A program made the translations under genes and the position numbers. 64,000 nt of DNA from JANNMJ01 sp031426455 (lineage in GTDB: Bacteria > Bacteroidota > Bacteroidia > Cytophagales > Hymenobacteraceae). Each line of letters opens with the position of its first letter. Positions within the stretch are counted from its first letter, which is position 1. The notes under the pieces are model-generated. The model was not told the DNA's origin and searched no databases. It was given only the letters and a program-made list of their open reading frames with translations. Positions 1 to 9,525 of this stretch are shown here, piece by piece. The DNA lies in contig JANPLI010000205.1 in the NCBI GenBank assembly GCA_031426455.1, forward strand, positions 1 to 64,000, written 5' to 3'.

Positions 1-3000
1 AATTGACGGTGTAGGTGGGCATATTCACCCCATTCACTTTCACCGCCGAGGCATACAGCAGGTTAGTGCCCGTCACGGTGACCACCGTGCCCGTACTGCC
101 GCTGGTGGGCGTGAAGGAGGTAATGGTCGGGGCCGGGCAGGCCGTAAGCGTGATGCTGTTGGAAGCCACGGAAGTTTCGCCGTTCAGGCTGGCCACCGCC
201 GAGTAGTTGCCCGCCGTGCTCGTCACGAGCGGGTTGGTGGTCGTATTGCCGGGCGAGAACGTGAACGTGGCCCCGGCCACCGGCGTGGGCGTGGTGTCGA
301 GGGCACCGGTGGCGGTCAGGCGGGCCAGTCGGGTGGCCGAAGCGCCGTTGAAATTAAGGAAATCGCCGCCCGCCAGCACCCGGCCATCGGCCTGCAAAGC
401 AGCGGCAAAGACCAGGTTGTCGAAGCCCGTGCCAGTGGCAAACGTGGCATCGCGGCTGCCATCGGCGTTGAGGCGCAGCAACCGGTTCAGCCCCGTGCTG
501 CCGTTGTAGGCGGTGAAGTCGCCGGCCACCAGCACCTTGCCATTGGGCTGAAGAATCAGCTGCCGCACCGGGGCATCGAAGCCGGTGCCCATAACGAAGG
601 TGCCATCCGCCGTCCCGTCGGCATTGAGGCGCACAATGCGGTTCTGGGGCACGCCTTTGTACGCCGTAAAAAAGCCGCCCACCAGCACCTTGCCATCGGG
701 CTGCAAGGCCACGCTGACAACGTCGCTATCGAAGCCGGTGCCGGTGGCGAACGTGGCATCGCGGCTGCCGTCGGCATTCAGGCGAATGAGGTTGATTTGG
801 CCCGGCGTGCCGTTGTAGGTAGTGAAAACGCCGCTCACCAGCACCTTGCCATCGGGTTGCAGCGTCAGGCTCGCTACCTGCCCGTCGAAGCCCGTGCCGA
901 CGACGAAGCTGGCATCGCGGCTGCCATTCGGGAGCAGGCGAATGAGGTTGTTTTGCGTCGTCCCGTTGTAGCTGGTGAAGCTGCCGCCCACCAGCACCTT
1001 GCCATCGGGTTGCACCGCCACGCTCCGCACCACGGCATCGAAGCCCGTGCCCAGGGCAAACGTTATATCCCGCGTCCCGTCGGCATTGAGGCGCACCAGC
1101 CGGGTCAGCCCGGTGGTGCCGTTGTACGCGCTGATACCGCCGCCCACCAGCACCTTGCCATCGGCTTGCACCGCCACGCTGATGACGCCGCCGGTGAAGC
1201 CGGTGCCGCTGGCAAAGGCCGCATCTACCGCGCCATCCGGCAACAGCCGCGCAATGCGGTTCTGGGTAGCGCCTTTGTACGTGGTGAAGTTGCCGCCCGC
1301 CAGGATGCGGCCATCGGCCTGCACCACCATTGCCAGCACCCGCCCGCCAAACCCGGTGCCGGTGCCAAAGGCCGGGCTGCTCGCCGCCCCCGTCAGGCTG
1401 CGCGGCTGACAAACATCCTGCGTCCCCAGCGGGCTGAGCGAGGCCAGTAGCCCCGCCGGCCGCGGCGCGTAGGTAAAGGTGGCGCTGCTCGTGGTGTTGC
1501 CGTTCACCGAGGTCAGCGTGAGCGCCCCCGTGGCGGCATCCACCGGCACCCGCACCGTGAGGCTGGTGGCCGACTGCGCCGTAAACAAGCCCAGCCCGCC
1601 GGTGCCGAAGCGCACGCCCCGCACCCGGTCGAGGTTGGTGCCGGTGACGACGACGAGCGTGCCCGCCGGCCCGCTGGCCGGCGCAATGCCGCCGACGGTC
1701 GGGTTCAGCACCGTGAACGTGCCGCCCGTAGCCGTGCCGGCCGCGTTGGTTACCCGTACCACGCCGGTGGTGGTGCCCGCCGCCACGGTGAAGGTCAGGC
1801 TCGTAGCCAAGCGGGCCGTAATCGTGGCCGCCGTGTTATTGACCGTCACGCCGGTAACGTCGGCCAGGGTGGTGCCAGTGATCGTTACCACGGTGCCCGT
1901 TTCGCCGCTGGTGGGCGTGAAGGAGGTGATAGTCGGCGCCACGCAGTCCGTCACCGTCACGATGTTGGAATTCGTGGTGACGCCGTTGAGCGTAGCTCTC
2001 GCCTGATAGGTGTTCGCGCGGGGGGGGAAGTACGGGTTGGAGCCGTTGGCGTTCGACATGCTGAACGCAACCCCGCTTATTGGCGTGGGTGTGGTGTTCT
2101 GGGTGCCATCGGTGGCGAGGCGCACCAGCCGGTTCTGCCCCGCGTTGCCGTTGTAGCTCGTGAAGCTGCCGCCCGCCATTATCAGGTTGTTGGCTTGCAG
2201 GGCCAGGGTGGTTACGGCGCCGTTGGCCCCGGCCCCTGGCACAAAGCCGGTATCCACGGAGCCATCGGCGTTGAGGCGGATTACGCGGACCGCGGCCACG
2301 CCTTTGTAGGTCGTGAAGTTGCCGCCCAGCACCAGCTTACCGTCGGCCTGCACCAGGATGCTCTGCACCGTGCCATTGAAGCCCGCGCCCGCCACGAAGG
2401 TGGCATCCACCGTTCCGTCAGCCAGGAGGCGGACAATCCGGTTGTGGGCCGCGCCTTTGTAGGTCGTGAAGCTGCCGCCCAGCACCAGTTTGCCATCGGG
2501 CTGCACCCCGATGCTGAACACGCTGCCCGCCCCGAAGCCCGTGCCGACGTTGAGCGTGGCATCCACCGAGCCACTAGGGTTGAGCCGGACCAGGCCCCTG
2601 GCCGCCGTGCCGTTGAACACGGTGAAGGCCCCGCCCAGCAGCACCTTGCCATCGGCCTGCAAAGCCACTTTGTACACGGAGTTGTTCGCCCCCGAGCCCA
2701 CCGCGAACGTCCCATCGTAGCTGCCATCGGGGTTCACGCGGGCCACGCCGTTCGTCGCCGACCCGTTGTAGGAGCTGAAGTCGCCGCCCACCACCAGCTT
2801 ATAGTCGGTCCGCGCCAGTTGGACTTCGGTCTGCATCACGTTGTCGGTCTGTACCACCATGCTGCGCACCGTCGCGTTGAAGCCCGTGCCGTAGATGCCC
2901 CCGGCCGGCCCCAGGTTGAAGGAGCCGCGGATTGTGCCGGGGCTGGCCCAGCCGTCGGCGTAGAGCCGCGTCAGGTTGCGGGGGCCGGTGCTGGAAGTGA

Positions 3001-5368
3001 AATTCCCGCCCACGATGATGGTGTTGTCCGGGTACCGCACCACGCACTGCACCGAGCCCCCGGCCCCCAGCGTGATGGCCCCGGAGGTAGCAAAATTGCC
3101 GTCGCGGGTGCCGTCCACGTTGAGCTGCATGATGCCCTGGTGGCCGGTCGTACCGTCGTAGGAAGTGAAATCTCCGGCGACCAGCACCTTGTTGGCCAGC
3201 GTCAGCGTCACGTCGTTCACCGCGGCATTGTAGCCCGTGCCGGTGGCAAAGGCCGGGGTGCTGGCCGTGGCCGTGAGGGTTCGCGGCGCGCACATATCCA
3301 GCGGCCCGGCGGGCGTGACCGTGGCCGTTAGCCCCGTCGGCTTCGGCAGGTAGGTGAAGGTGGTGTAGCTGGTGAGTACCTGGCCATTTGATAAGGTAAG
3401 CGTGAGCGGCCCGGAGGCCGCATCCACCGGCACTTCCACCGTGACGCTGTTGCCGTACTGCTCGTACCCCGTAATCCGCCCCACCCCGCCCGTGCCGAAG
3501 CGCACACTCTGGGTGGGCAGGAGGCGGTTGCCCTGGATGGTAACCAGCGTACCCGCTGGCCCGCTGGTGGGCGAGACGCCGGGGGAGCTAGGAAAGGGGC
3601 CGTCCAGCAGGCGGGCCCCCGGGCAGGCCGTGAGCGTGACCGTGTTAGAGGCCGGCGCGGTTTCGCCATCCAGGCTGGCCACCGCCGAGTAGTTGCCCGC
3701 CGTGGTGGTGGTGAGCGGGTTGGCGGTGGTGTTGCCCGGCGAGAAGGTGTAGGCGGCCCCGTTGATGGCCGTCGGCGCGTTGTTCAGGCTGAAGTCGGCA
3801 TTCACCCGCACCAGGTTGTCGTTGTTGGTCGGGGTGCCGTTGGTGGCCAGGTTGCTGTACGAGTCGAAGCGGCCGCCAATCAGCAGCTTGCCATCGGGCT
3901 GCCCGGCCACGGCGTACACCACCGCGCCGTTGGTGCCGGCGCGGGTGGCGGCGTAGCTGTTGGTGCCGGCGCCCGACCCGTCCGAATTCAGGCGTACCAG
4001 CCCCGATTCGCCGGTGCCGCCCGACCGGCCCACCAGCACGTGGCCGCTGCGCTGCAACGCCACCATCACCACGATGGGAAGGTAGCCGGGGGCAAAGGTG
4101 GGGTCGATGAGCCCGGTGGGAAGGATGCGCGCCAGGTTGTTGCGGCCCGTGCCGTTGTATGAGGCGAAATAGCCGCCCGCCAGGATTTTGCCATCGGCCT
4201 GCACTGCCAGGCTATTCACATAGGCCCCGTTGTTGTTCACCCCGTTGTTATAGATGAAAAAGTTGGCGCCGCTGGGCGGGAACGTGGTGTCCAGGGTCCC
4301 GTCGGCGTTCACGCGAACGAAGCGGCCTTTGTTCAGGTCGCCGTTGAAGGCCGTGAAATTCCCGCCCAGCAGCACCTTGCCGTCGTCCTGCAAGGCAATG
4401 GCATACACCGAGAAAATGGGCGTCGTCTGCGGGTTGAAGGTGGCGTCGAGGCTGCCGTTGGCGTTGAGCCGCATCGCCCCCGCCTTGGCCTGGCCGTTGT
4501 AGGCAGTGAACAGCCCTCCCACCAGGATTTTGCCGTCCGGCTGCACCACCACCGTCTGTACATACGACGGGAAGTTGCTGCTGGTCGTGGCCCCGATGCC
4601 CGAACCCATCGCAAACGTGCCATCAATGGAGCCATCGGCGTTGAGCCGAATCAGGCGGGAGGCCGCCGCGCCGTTGAAGGTGCTAAAGTTGCCGCCCACC
4701 AGCACTTTGCCATCGGCTTGCAGCGCGATGCTGTTCACGGTGCTGTTGAAGCCCGAGCCGACACTGAACGTGGCATCGACGGTGCCATCCACGTTGATGC
4801 GGGCAATGCGGTTCTGATTGAAGCCGCCGTTGGTCGAGGTGCTGCCGCCCACCAGCAACTTGCCGTCGGGCTGTAGCACCATACTCTGCACCGTACCCCA
4901 AATGCCTCCTCTGTTCATCGCAAAGGCCGGCGTCGCGGCCGTAGCCGTGAGCGTCCGGGCCTGGCACAAATCCAGCGGCCCCACCGGGCTGAGGGTGGTC
5001 GCCAGCCCCCGGGGCCGCACGATGTACGAAAAGCTGCCGGTGCTGCTCACCGCGTTGCCCGTGACCGGCGTGAGCCGGATGGTACCGCTGGCCGCATCCA
5101 CCGGCACCTTCACCGTGAGGCTACCGGCCGACTGCGCCGTGAACAGCGCCAGCGCGCCCCCGCCGAAGCGCACGCCCCGCACCCGGTCGAGGTTGGTGCC
5201 GGTGATGGTGACGCTGGTGCCCGCCGCCCCGCTGCCCGGCGAGAAATTGCTGATGGTGGGCGCCTGCGCCAACACCCCGAGCGGGGCCAGCAGCGGGGCG
5301 GCCAGTAGCAGGAGCGTCACTAGCCAGGGCCAGGTACGCGAGGGCAAAGGGTAGGCGGCAGACTTCAT
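1..5368 (-). CDS. Giant secreted IPT/TIG + delta-60 repeat protein (3' end outside window)
   Basis: The reading frame runs from an ATG at 5368 down past base 1; the frame matches at both ends and in the stretches I translated, giving about 1789 visible residues. A signal peptide (MKSAAYPLP then a leucine/alanine core ending near VLAQA) is followed by an IPT/TIG domain (PTISNFSPGSGAAGTSVTITG). Three modules follow, each with a linker of the type LDxCxxRxLT...PAF and seven delta-60 blades (core LQPDGKVLVGG-F, about 51-53 residues per blade). IPT domains separate the modules: one between the first two, two before the third, and another begins at the window edge. Delta-60 repeats are thought to form beta-propellers. 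The role is likely cell-surface binding or adhesion. Proteins of this type usually end in a T9SS sorting domain, which would lie outside the window. It lies downstream of the kinase/regulator pair on the same strand, separated by 578 bp. Confidence 0.85.
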   Translation of the reverse strand, partial: MKSAAYPLPSRTWPWLVTLLLLAAPLLAPLGVLAQAPTISNFSPGSGAAGTSVTITGTNLDRVRGVRFGGGALALFTAQSAGSLTVKVPVDAASGTIRLTPVTGNAVSSTGSFSYIVRPRGLATTLSPVGPLDLCQARTLTATAATPAFAMNRGGIWGTVQSMVLQPDGKLLVGGSTSTNGGFNQNRIARINVDGTVDATFSVGSGFNSTVNSIALQADGKVLVGGNFSTFNGAAASRLIRLNADGSIDGTFAMGSGIGATTSSNFPSYVQTVVVQPDGKILVGGLFTAYNGQAKAGAMRLNANGSLDATFNPQTTPIFSVYAIALQDDGKVLLGGNFTAFNGDLNKGRFVRVNADGTLDTTFPPSGANFFIYNNGVNNNGAYVNSLAVQADGKILAGGYFASYNGTGRNNLARILPTGLIDPTFAPGYLPIVVMVALQRSGHVLVGRSGGTGESGLVRLNSDGSGAGTNSYAATRAGTNGAVVYAVAGQPDGKLLIGGRFDSYSNLATNGTPTNNDNLVRVNADFSLNNAPTAINGAAYTFSPGNTTANPLTTTTAGNYSAVASLDGETAPASNTVTLTACPGARLLDGPFPSSPGVSPTSGPAGTLVTIQGNRLLPTQSVRFGTGGVGRITGYEQYGNSVTVEVPVDAASGPLTLTLSNGQVLTSYTTFTYLPKPTGLTATVTPAGPLDMCAPRTLTATASTPAFATGTGYNAAVNDVTLTLANKVLVAGDFTSYDGTTGHQGIMQLNVDGTRDGNFATSGAITLGAGGSVQCVVRYPDNTIIVGGNFTSSTGPRNLTRLYADGWASPGTIRGSFNLGPAGGIYGTGFNATVRSMVVQTDNVMQTEVQLARTDYKLVVGGDFSSYNGSATNGVARVNPDGSYDGTFAVGSGANNSVYKVALQADGKVLLGGAFTVFNGTAARGLVRLNPSGSVDATLNVGTGFGAGSVFSIGVQPDGKLVLGGSFTTYKGAAHNRIVRLLADGTVDATFVAGAGFNGTVQSILVQADGKLVLGGNFTTYKGVAAVRVIRLNADGSVDTGFVPGAGANGAVTTLALQANNLIMAGGSFTSYNGNAGQNRLVRLATDGTQNTTPTPISGVAFSMSNANGSNPYFPPRANTYQARATLNGVTTNSNIVTVTDCVAPTITSFTPTSGETGTVVTITGTTLADVTGVTVNNTAATITARLATSLTFTVAAGTTTGVVRVTNAAGTATGGTFTVLNPTVGGIAPASGPAGTLVVVTGTNLDRVRGVRFGTGGLGLFTAQSATSLTVRVPVDAATGALTLTSVNGNTTSSATFTYAPRPAGLLASLSPLGTQDVCQPRSLTGAASSPAFGTGTGFGGRVLAMVVQADGRILAGGNFTTYKGATQNRIARLLPDGAVDAAFASGTGFTGGVISVAVQADGKVLVGGGISAYNGTTGLTRLVRLNADGTRDITFALGTGFDAVVRSVAVQPDGKVLVGGSFTSYNGTTQNNLIRLLPNGSRDASFVVGTGFDGQVASLTLQPDGKVLVSGVFTTYNGTPGQINLIRLNADGSRDATFATGTGFDSDVVSVALQPDGKVLVGGFFTAYKGVPQNRIVRLNADGTADGTFVMGTGFDAPVRQLILQPNGKVLVAGDFTAYNGSTGLNRLLRLNADGSRDATFATGTGFDNLVFAAALQADGRVLAGGDFLNFNGASATRLARLTATGALDTTPTPVAGATFTFSPGNTTTNPLVTSTAGNYSAVASLNGETSVASNSITLTACPAPTITSFTPTSGSTGTVVTVTGTNLLYASAVKVNGVNMPTYTVN

Positions 5369-5946
5369 CGGGAAATGGGTAAAGGTGAAAGAAACGGGTA
5401 TTGACAAGCGATCAGGAGCGGCTCGTACGCCGCTCATTCCTACCATTCTACAAAGGGCGCTCTTCGGCGCCCCACTTTGCAACTGCCCGACACCCCCTGT
5501 TTAGGGGGTACCTGGATTTTCGCCCCCCTTTGACCGGTGGCTGCCCGCGCCGCCCCCCCCCCGAAACCGGGGTGAACGCGTAGCATCGGGCGGCGCAAAC
5601 CAGGATTGCTCGGGCTCGGACGCGGATGGGGGCGGTCATCGCGACGCTCACGGGTGCGGACCGCTACCGGCGGGCCGGCGGGGCGGACGAGAGCGGTTCG
5701 CCCAGTAAGCAGGCCATCTGGACTTGCAGCGTTTGCCGGCTGGCCAGCGCCAGGCTGCCGGCGGCGCCCGATAAGGTTCGAGATGAAATGCGGGAGAAGT
5801 GAACCATCGGCTTTGGAGACAGAAAAGCCGGACGTGGGTCGTCCGGCGCTCCAAAGATGCTGATGTGGCCACGGGTGCCGAACCGGTTTGTAGCCGAATG
5901 CCCGTTTCGTGTGGTCGAACACGGCTGGCGCCAGCCCTGGCCTTGC
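5369..5946. other. Intergenic region upstream of the giant repeat protein
   Basis: This is 578 bp between the LytTR regulator and the giant gene. Overlapping small open frames occur on both strands, but none has recognisable protein character. A 7-bp inverted repeat (ACCCCCT / AGGGGGT, loop GTTT) lies at 5492-5509. It should carry the promoter of the giant gene, but I found no convincing TAnnTTTG box. Confidence 0.5.
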
Positions 5947-6690
5947 TTAGTCGAACCGCTGGAGGTGCTTGAGCAGCTCGTCGCGGTAGGTGCCGCCCAC
6001 CGGCACCTCCACGCCCCGCAGCCGCACGAGGTTGGCGCGCAGGTCCACCTGGTCGATGGCCGCCAGCTGCACCAGCGCGTTGCGGCGCACCCGCACGAAC
6101 CGGTTGGGCGGCAGCTTTTCTTCGAGCTGGCGCAGGCTGATGCGCACGGCGTACTTGTGGCTGATGGTGTGGATGCTGACGTACACGTCGTCCGATTCAA
6201 GCCACAGCACGTCGTCGTAATACACCTTCACGAGCTGGTAATTCTGCCGGACGTAGAACGCGTCGGGCACCAGCGCGCTACCATCGGCCAGCGTGGCGGT
6301 GGCGCCCCCCGCGGCGCGGGCGAAGTGCGCGACCGCCATTTCCAGGGCGCGGGCCAGCAGGCTTTCGTCGTAGGGCTTGATGAGGAACGCGAACGGCCCG
6401 GCCTTCAGGGCGCGCTCGTAGGTGGTGCGGCTTTCGTCCGAAGTCAGGAAGATCAACGGTACGGCCCGCTGCTGGAGCAGCTGCAACGCCAGCTCGACGC
6501 CATCCACGTCGCCCTTCAGGTGAATGTCGAGCAGCAGGATGTCGGGCTGCTGATCGGTGAACATTGCCTGCGCTTCGGCCGCCGTGGCAGCGGTGCCCAC
6601 CAGCTCATAGCCGAGTTGCTGCACCTGATGCCGGAGCAGCCGGGCCTGTAACGTATCATCTTCAACGGCTAACAGGCGTAAAGGCGACAT
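5947..6690 (-). CDS. LytTR-family two-component response regulator
   Basis: A cytoplasmic DNA-binding response regulator of 247 residues. The receiver domain occupies residues 1-120, with acidic pocket E10-D11-D12, phospho-acceptor D55 (LLLDIHL), T83 and K105 (FLIKPY). A C-terminal LytTR domain spans about 145-245 (LWLESDDVYVSIHT ... RFVRVRRNALVQL). The length is normal for the family. It follows the sensor kinase gene on the same strand after a 53-bp gap, so the two probably form an operon and a cognate pair. The giant surface protein gene lies downstream and is a possible target, but nothing in the sequence proves it. Confidence 0.95.
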   Translation of the reverse strand: MSPLRLLAVEDDTLQARLLRHQVQQLGYELVGTAATAAEAQAMFTDQQPDILLLDIHLKGDVDGVELALQLLQQRAVPLIFLTSDESRTTYERALKAGPFAFLIKPYDESLLARALEMAVAHFARAAGGATATLADGSALVPDAFYVRQNYQLVKVYYDDVLWLESDDVYVSIHTISHKYAVRISLRQLEEKLPPNRFVRVRRNALVQLAAIDQVDLRANLVRLRGVEVPVGGTYRDELLKHLQRFD

Positions 6691-6743
6691 ACAAACGCAC
6701 GTACAGGGGCAGGGGAGAGAAAGGCGGCGGGCATACGCGGCCG

Positions 6744-8615
6744 TCAGCTAACGGGTTCGCGGGTACCGAGGCGGAACTCGAACGTCGTGCCCTGCCCCGG
6801 CTCGCTGCTGACCTGCAAAGTACCGCCCATCAGCGCCACGAAGTGCTGGCAGATCAGCAGCCCCAGGCCGGTGCCGCTCTCGCCGGCCGTGCCGCGGGTC
6901 GAACGGTCGGCGCCGGCCTCAAACAGGCTTTCCAGTTGGGCGGCGCTCATCCCGACGCCCGTATCGCGCACCGCGAACCGGAGCCGACCGTCGGCGGTAG
7001 CGGCGGCGCTGACGGTCACGGTGCCACCGGCCGGGGTGAACTTCACGGCGTTGTTGACGAGGTTGCGCAGCACGGTGGCCAGCAGCGCGGGGTCCGCCCA
7101 GACGGGCGGCTGGTCCGGCGCGGTTTCCACCCGCAGCGCCACGCCTTTGGCCTCGGCCAGCGGCCGGTAGAGCCGGACGGCCGCGCCGAGGGCCTCGGCC
7201 GGGGCCACGGGTTCGGGCTGGTTGCGGACTTCGTTGCTCTGGGTGCGGCTCCAGTGGAGCAGGTTGTCGAGCAGGGTGCCGAACTGCTGGGCGCGCGCGG
7301 TCAGCTCGTCGGCCAGCGACCCCAGCTCGGCAGGGTTGGGGTGGTCGGCGTAGTACTTCACCAGCGGCATCGCCTGCTGAAAGTTGGCCACCGGGCCGCG
7401 CAGGTCGTGGCCGATGATGGTCATCAGTTGGTCTTTGGTGCGGTTGGCCAGGCGCGCGGCGGCTTCCGAGCGCCGCAGCCGCCGGTAGAACCAGCCGCCG
7501 CCGAAGAGCAGCAGCGCTAACGTCCCGATCACGCCCAGCAGCCCCAGGGTGCGGGTTTGGGCGCGCTCGGCGCGCAACCGGGCGATGCGCCGCTGCTGCT
7601 CCAGGTCCTGGATGCGGGCGCGCTGGGCGGCCACGTCGAACCGGGTCTGCTGCCGGGCCAGCTCCTCGGCGTTGTTCGTGACGTACTGCGAGTCCTGCAC
7701 CGCCATCAGCCGCTCCAGGGTGCTGATGGCCGCCTGCGGGGCCGTCTTTTTCTGACACGCCACCTGCTGCCGCAACAGTTGCAGCGTGGCTTCGGGCATT
7801 TGCAGCGCGTGGGCGCGGCGCAGCAGCGCGGGGGTGTTCGCCAGGACGCGGGCGCAGTCGCCGCGCCGGCTGTACGCTTCGAGCTGCACCACTTCGGCCA
7901 TCGTTTGGGCGTAGCCGTTGCGGTCGGCGGCGCGCAACAGGCCGAAGATGGGTTCGAGCAGCAGCAGGGCCGAATCCGGGGCGGTCTTGACGATGGCCTG
8001 CGCCCAGTTCGAGCGCAGCGTGACTTCCGCCAGCGAGTCGCGGCGGGCGCGCAGCAGCCGGAGCGTCGGCGGCCCGAGCCGCGCCGCCTCGGCGCGGTGG
8101 CCCAACTGCGCGTGCGCCGACACCACCCGGATGCGGATGTCCGCGTCCGATTCCGGCGATAGCCGCCCGTAGCGCTCCGCCGCCGCCAGCGCCTGCTCGT
8201 AGGCGCGCAGCGCCTGGGCCTCGTCGCCCTCGGCCGAAACCGTCATCCCGAGCAGCATATGCGTCTGCCAGAGCCGGTGCGGCTCGTGGGCGGCGGTGGC
8301 CCGCTCCAGGGCCAGGGCCAGGTAGCGGTGCGCCTGCAGGAAGTCGCTCTGCCGCAGCCCCAGCCAGCCCCGCGAGTTATAGTACCCGATCTCGGCGTAG
8401 GTATCGCCCGCCCGCCGGGCCAGGGCCAGGCCGTGGTCGAGGCGGCGGGCGACGCTGTCGAACGGCTGGTCGGTGTGCGCCCAGAACCAGTCGTAATCGG
8501 CGCGGGTCGCCACCGTGTCGGGCGGCGCCCCATAAGCGCTCGCCCCCAGCAGGCTGAGCAGCCCCCCCAACGCGCCCCGCCACCGGGAAGCAAAGCCGAC
8601 GTGCCATAACCGCAT
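6744..8615 (-). CDS. TPR-containing membrane sensor histidine kinase
   Basis: This 623-residue kinase has an N-terminal signal sequence, then a helical region with tetratricopeptide-like repeats (about 40-300) expected in the periplasm. A coiled coil rich in Q/R/E (about 315-350) leads to one membrane segment (LLGVIGTLALLLFGGGW). The H-box is IIGHDLRGPV with phospho-acceptor H403. The ATPase domain shows an N-box (LRNLVNNAVKFT), G1 (DTGVGM) and G2 (GTGLGL). All catalytic motifs are intact. It lies immediately upstream of the LytTR regulator and presumably phosphorylates it. The stimulus is unknown; TPR sensor domains of this type are common in Bacteroidetes kinases. Confidence 0.93.
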   Translation of the reverse strand: MRLWHVGFASRWRGALGGLLSLLGASAYGAPPDTVATRADYDWFWAHTDQPFDSVARRLDHGLALARRAGDTYAEIGYYNSRGWLGLRQSDFLQAHRYLALALERATAAHEPHRLWQTHMLLGMTVSAEGDEAQALRAYEQALAAAERYGRLSPESDADIRIRVVSAHAQLGHRAEAARLGPPTLRLLRARRDSLAEVTLRSNWAQAIVKTAPDSALLLLEPIFGLLRAADRNGYAQTMAEVVQLEAYSRRGDCARVLANTPALLRRAHALQMPEATLQLLRQQVACQKKTAPQAAISTLERLMAVQDSQYVTNNAEELARQQTRFDVAAQRARIQDLEQQRRIARLRAERAQTRTLGLLGVIGTLALLLFGGGWFYRRLRRSEAAARLANRTKDQLMTIIGHDLRGPVANFQQAMPLVKYYADHPNPAELGSLADELTARAQQFGTLLDNLLHWSRTQSNEVRNQPEPVAPAEALGAAVRLYRPLAEAKGVALRVETAPDQPPVWADPALLATVLRNLVNNAVKFTPAGGTVTVSAAATADGRLRFAVRDTGVGMSAAQLESLFEAGADRSTRGTAGESGTGLGLLICQHFVALMGGTLQVSSEPGQGTTFEFRLGTREPVS

Positions 8616-8776
8616 ACGAACGGGTGAGAAGGAATGAGGCCAGCCAAATTACGCGTTATCGGGCGTCCGCCGCCAAAACCGCTTTCGTGAATGAACCCCG
8701 CGCGTGCTACCCACCGCCGTCGTACATTGGGGCCTTCAATGGTTGTATTTCTCGTTTTCCTCACTAACCACCCCCA

Positions 8777-9520
8777 ATGAAAAAGCCCAAATCCGGTAAG
8801 CTCTTCGGCCGCAAGTTCCGCAACTGGCTGCTGGGCCTGGTGTTGTCGCGGCAGGACCTCAAGTCGATCCTGAGCTACACGCTCAACGCCCTGAAGCAGG
8901 ACGGCGCCGAGTGGCAAGCCAAGATTGCCCTGCTCCAACCCCGCTACGACGCCTTCGACGCCCGCCTCGTGGCCCGCGCCGGCGCCGGCGCCCAGCAGCA
9001 GGGCCAGACCCTGCAAGCCGATACGGTGTACCGCCTCATCAAAACCTTTATGAAGCGGGCCTACAAGAAGAGCTTCGCCGCGCTCGAAGAGGACAACAAG
9101 ACGCTCTACGAGGAATTCTTCCCCCAGGGGCGGACCGAATTCACGGGCGGCTCGCGCCAGACCATCGGCACGGCCTTCCCGCGCTTCGTCCAAACCTTGA
9201 CCGCCCACCAGGCCGCCGTGCCCAACGGCGCAGCCCTGCTGACGGACGCCACCACCCTGGCCGCCCAGTGGAAGGCCGCCCGCACGGCCCAGGACGAGCG
9301 CAAGAAAACCGTCAAAACCGTCGCCACCACCCTCGACGCCGACGAGACCGACATCCTCATCGAGCTCTTCGGCGTGTACGCCGCTCTGCTGGCCAAGTAC
9401 TACAAAACGCCCGAACGCGTGCTGGATTACTTCGACTTTTCGGTGCTGCCCACCTCCCAGCCCGAAGCCGACGACGCCGACGCCGAACCGGTCACCCCGC
9501 CCACCCCGCCCACCCCGTAG
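8777..9520 (+). CDS. Conserved-looking hypothetical protein, mostly helical
   Basis: A 247-residue protein I do not recognise. It starts MKKPKSGKLFGRKFRNW, is rich in K, R, Q and A with long amphipathic helical stretches, and ends in an acidic tail plus a short proline-threonine repeat (TPPTPPTP). There is no signal peptide or clear membrane segment, so it is probably cytoplasmic. It is divergent from the sensor kinase (161-bp gap) and followed by a hairpin repeat array that could terminate it. A near match to the -7 box (TACATTGG) lies upstream around 8733. Codon use looks like that of its neighbours. Confidence 0.75.
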   Translation: MKKPKSGKLFGRKFRNWLLGLVLSRQDLKSILSYTLNALKQDGAEWQAKIALLQPRYDAFDARLVARAGAGAQQQGQTLQADTVYRLIKTFMKRAYKKSFAALEEDNKTLYEEFFPQGRTEFTGGSRQTIGTAFPRFVQTLTAHQAAVPNGAALLTDATTLAAQWKAARTAQDERKKTVKTVATTLDADETDILIELFGVYAALLAKYYKTPERVLDYFDFSVLPTSQPEADDADAEPVTPPTPPTP

Positions 9521-9525
9521 CGAAA

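Noticed and set aside
2195..3331. A 378-codon plus-strand open frame
   Set aside because: It is antisense to the delta-60 repeats; its apparent repeats merely mirror the blades on the other strand.
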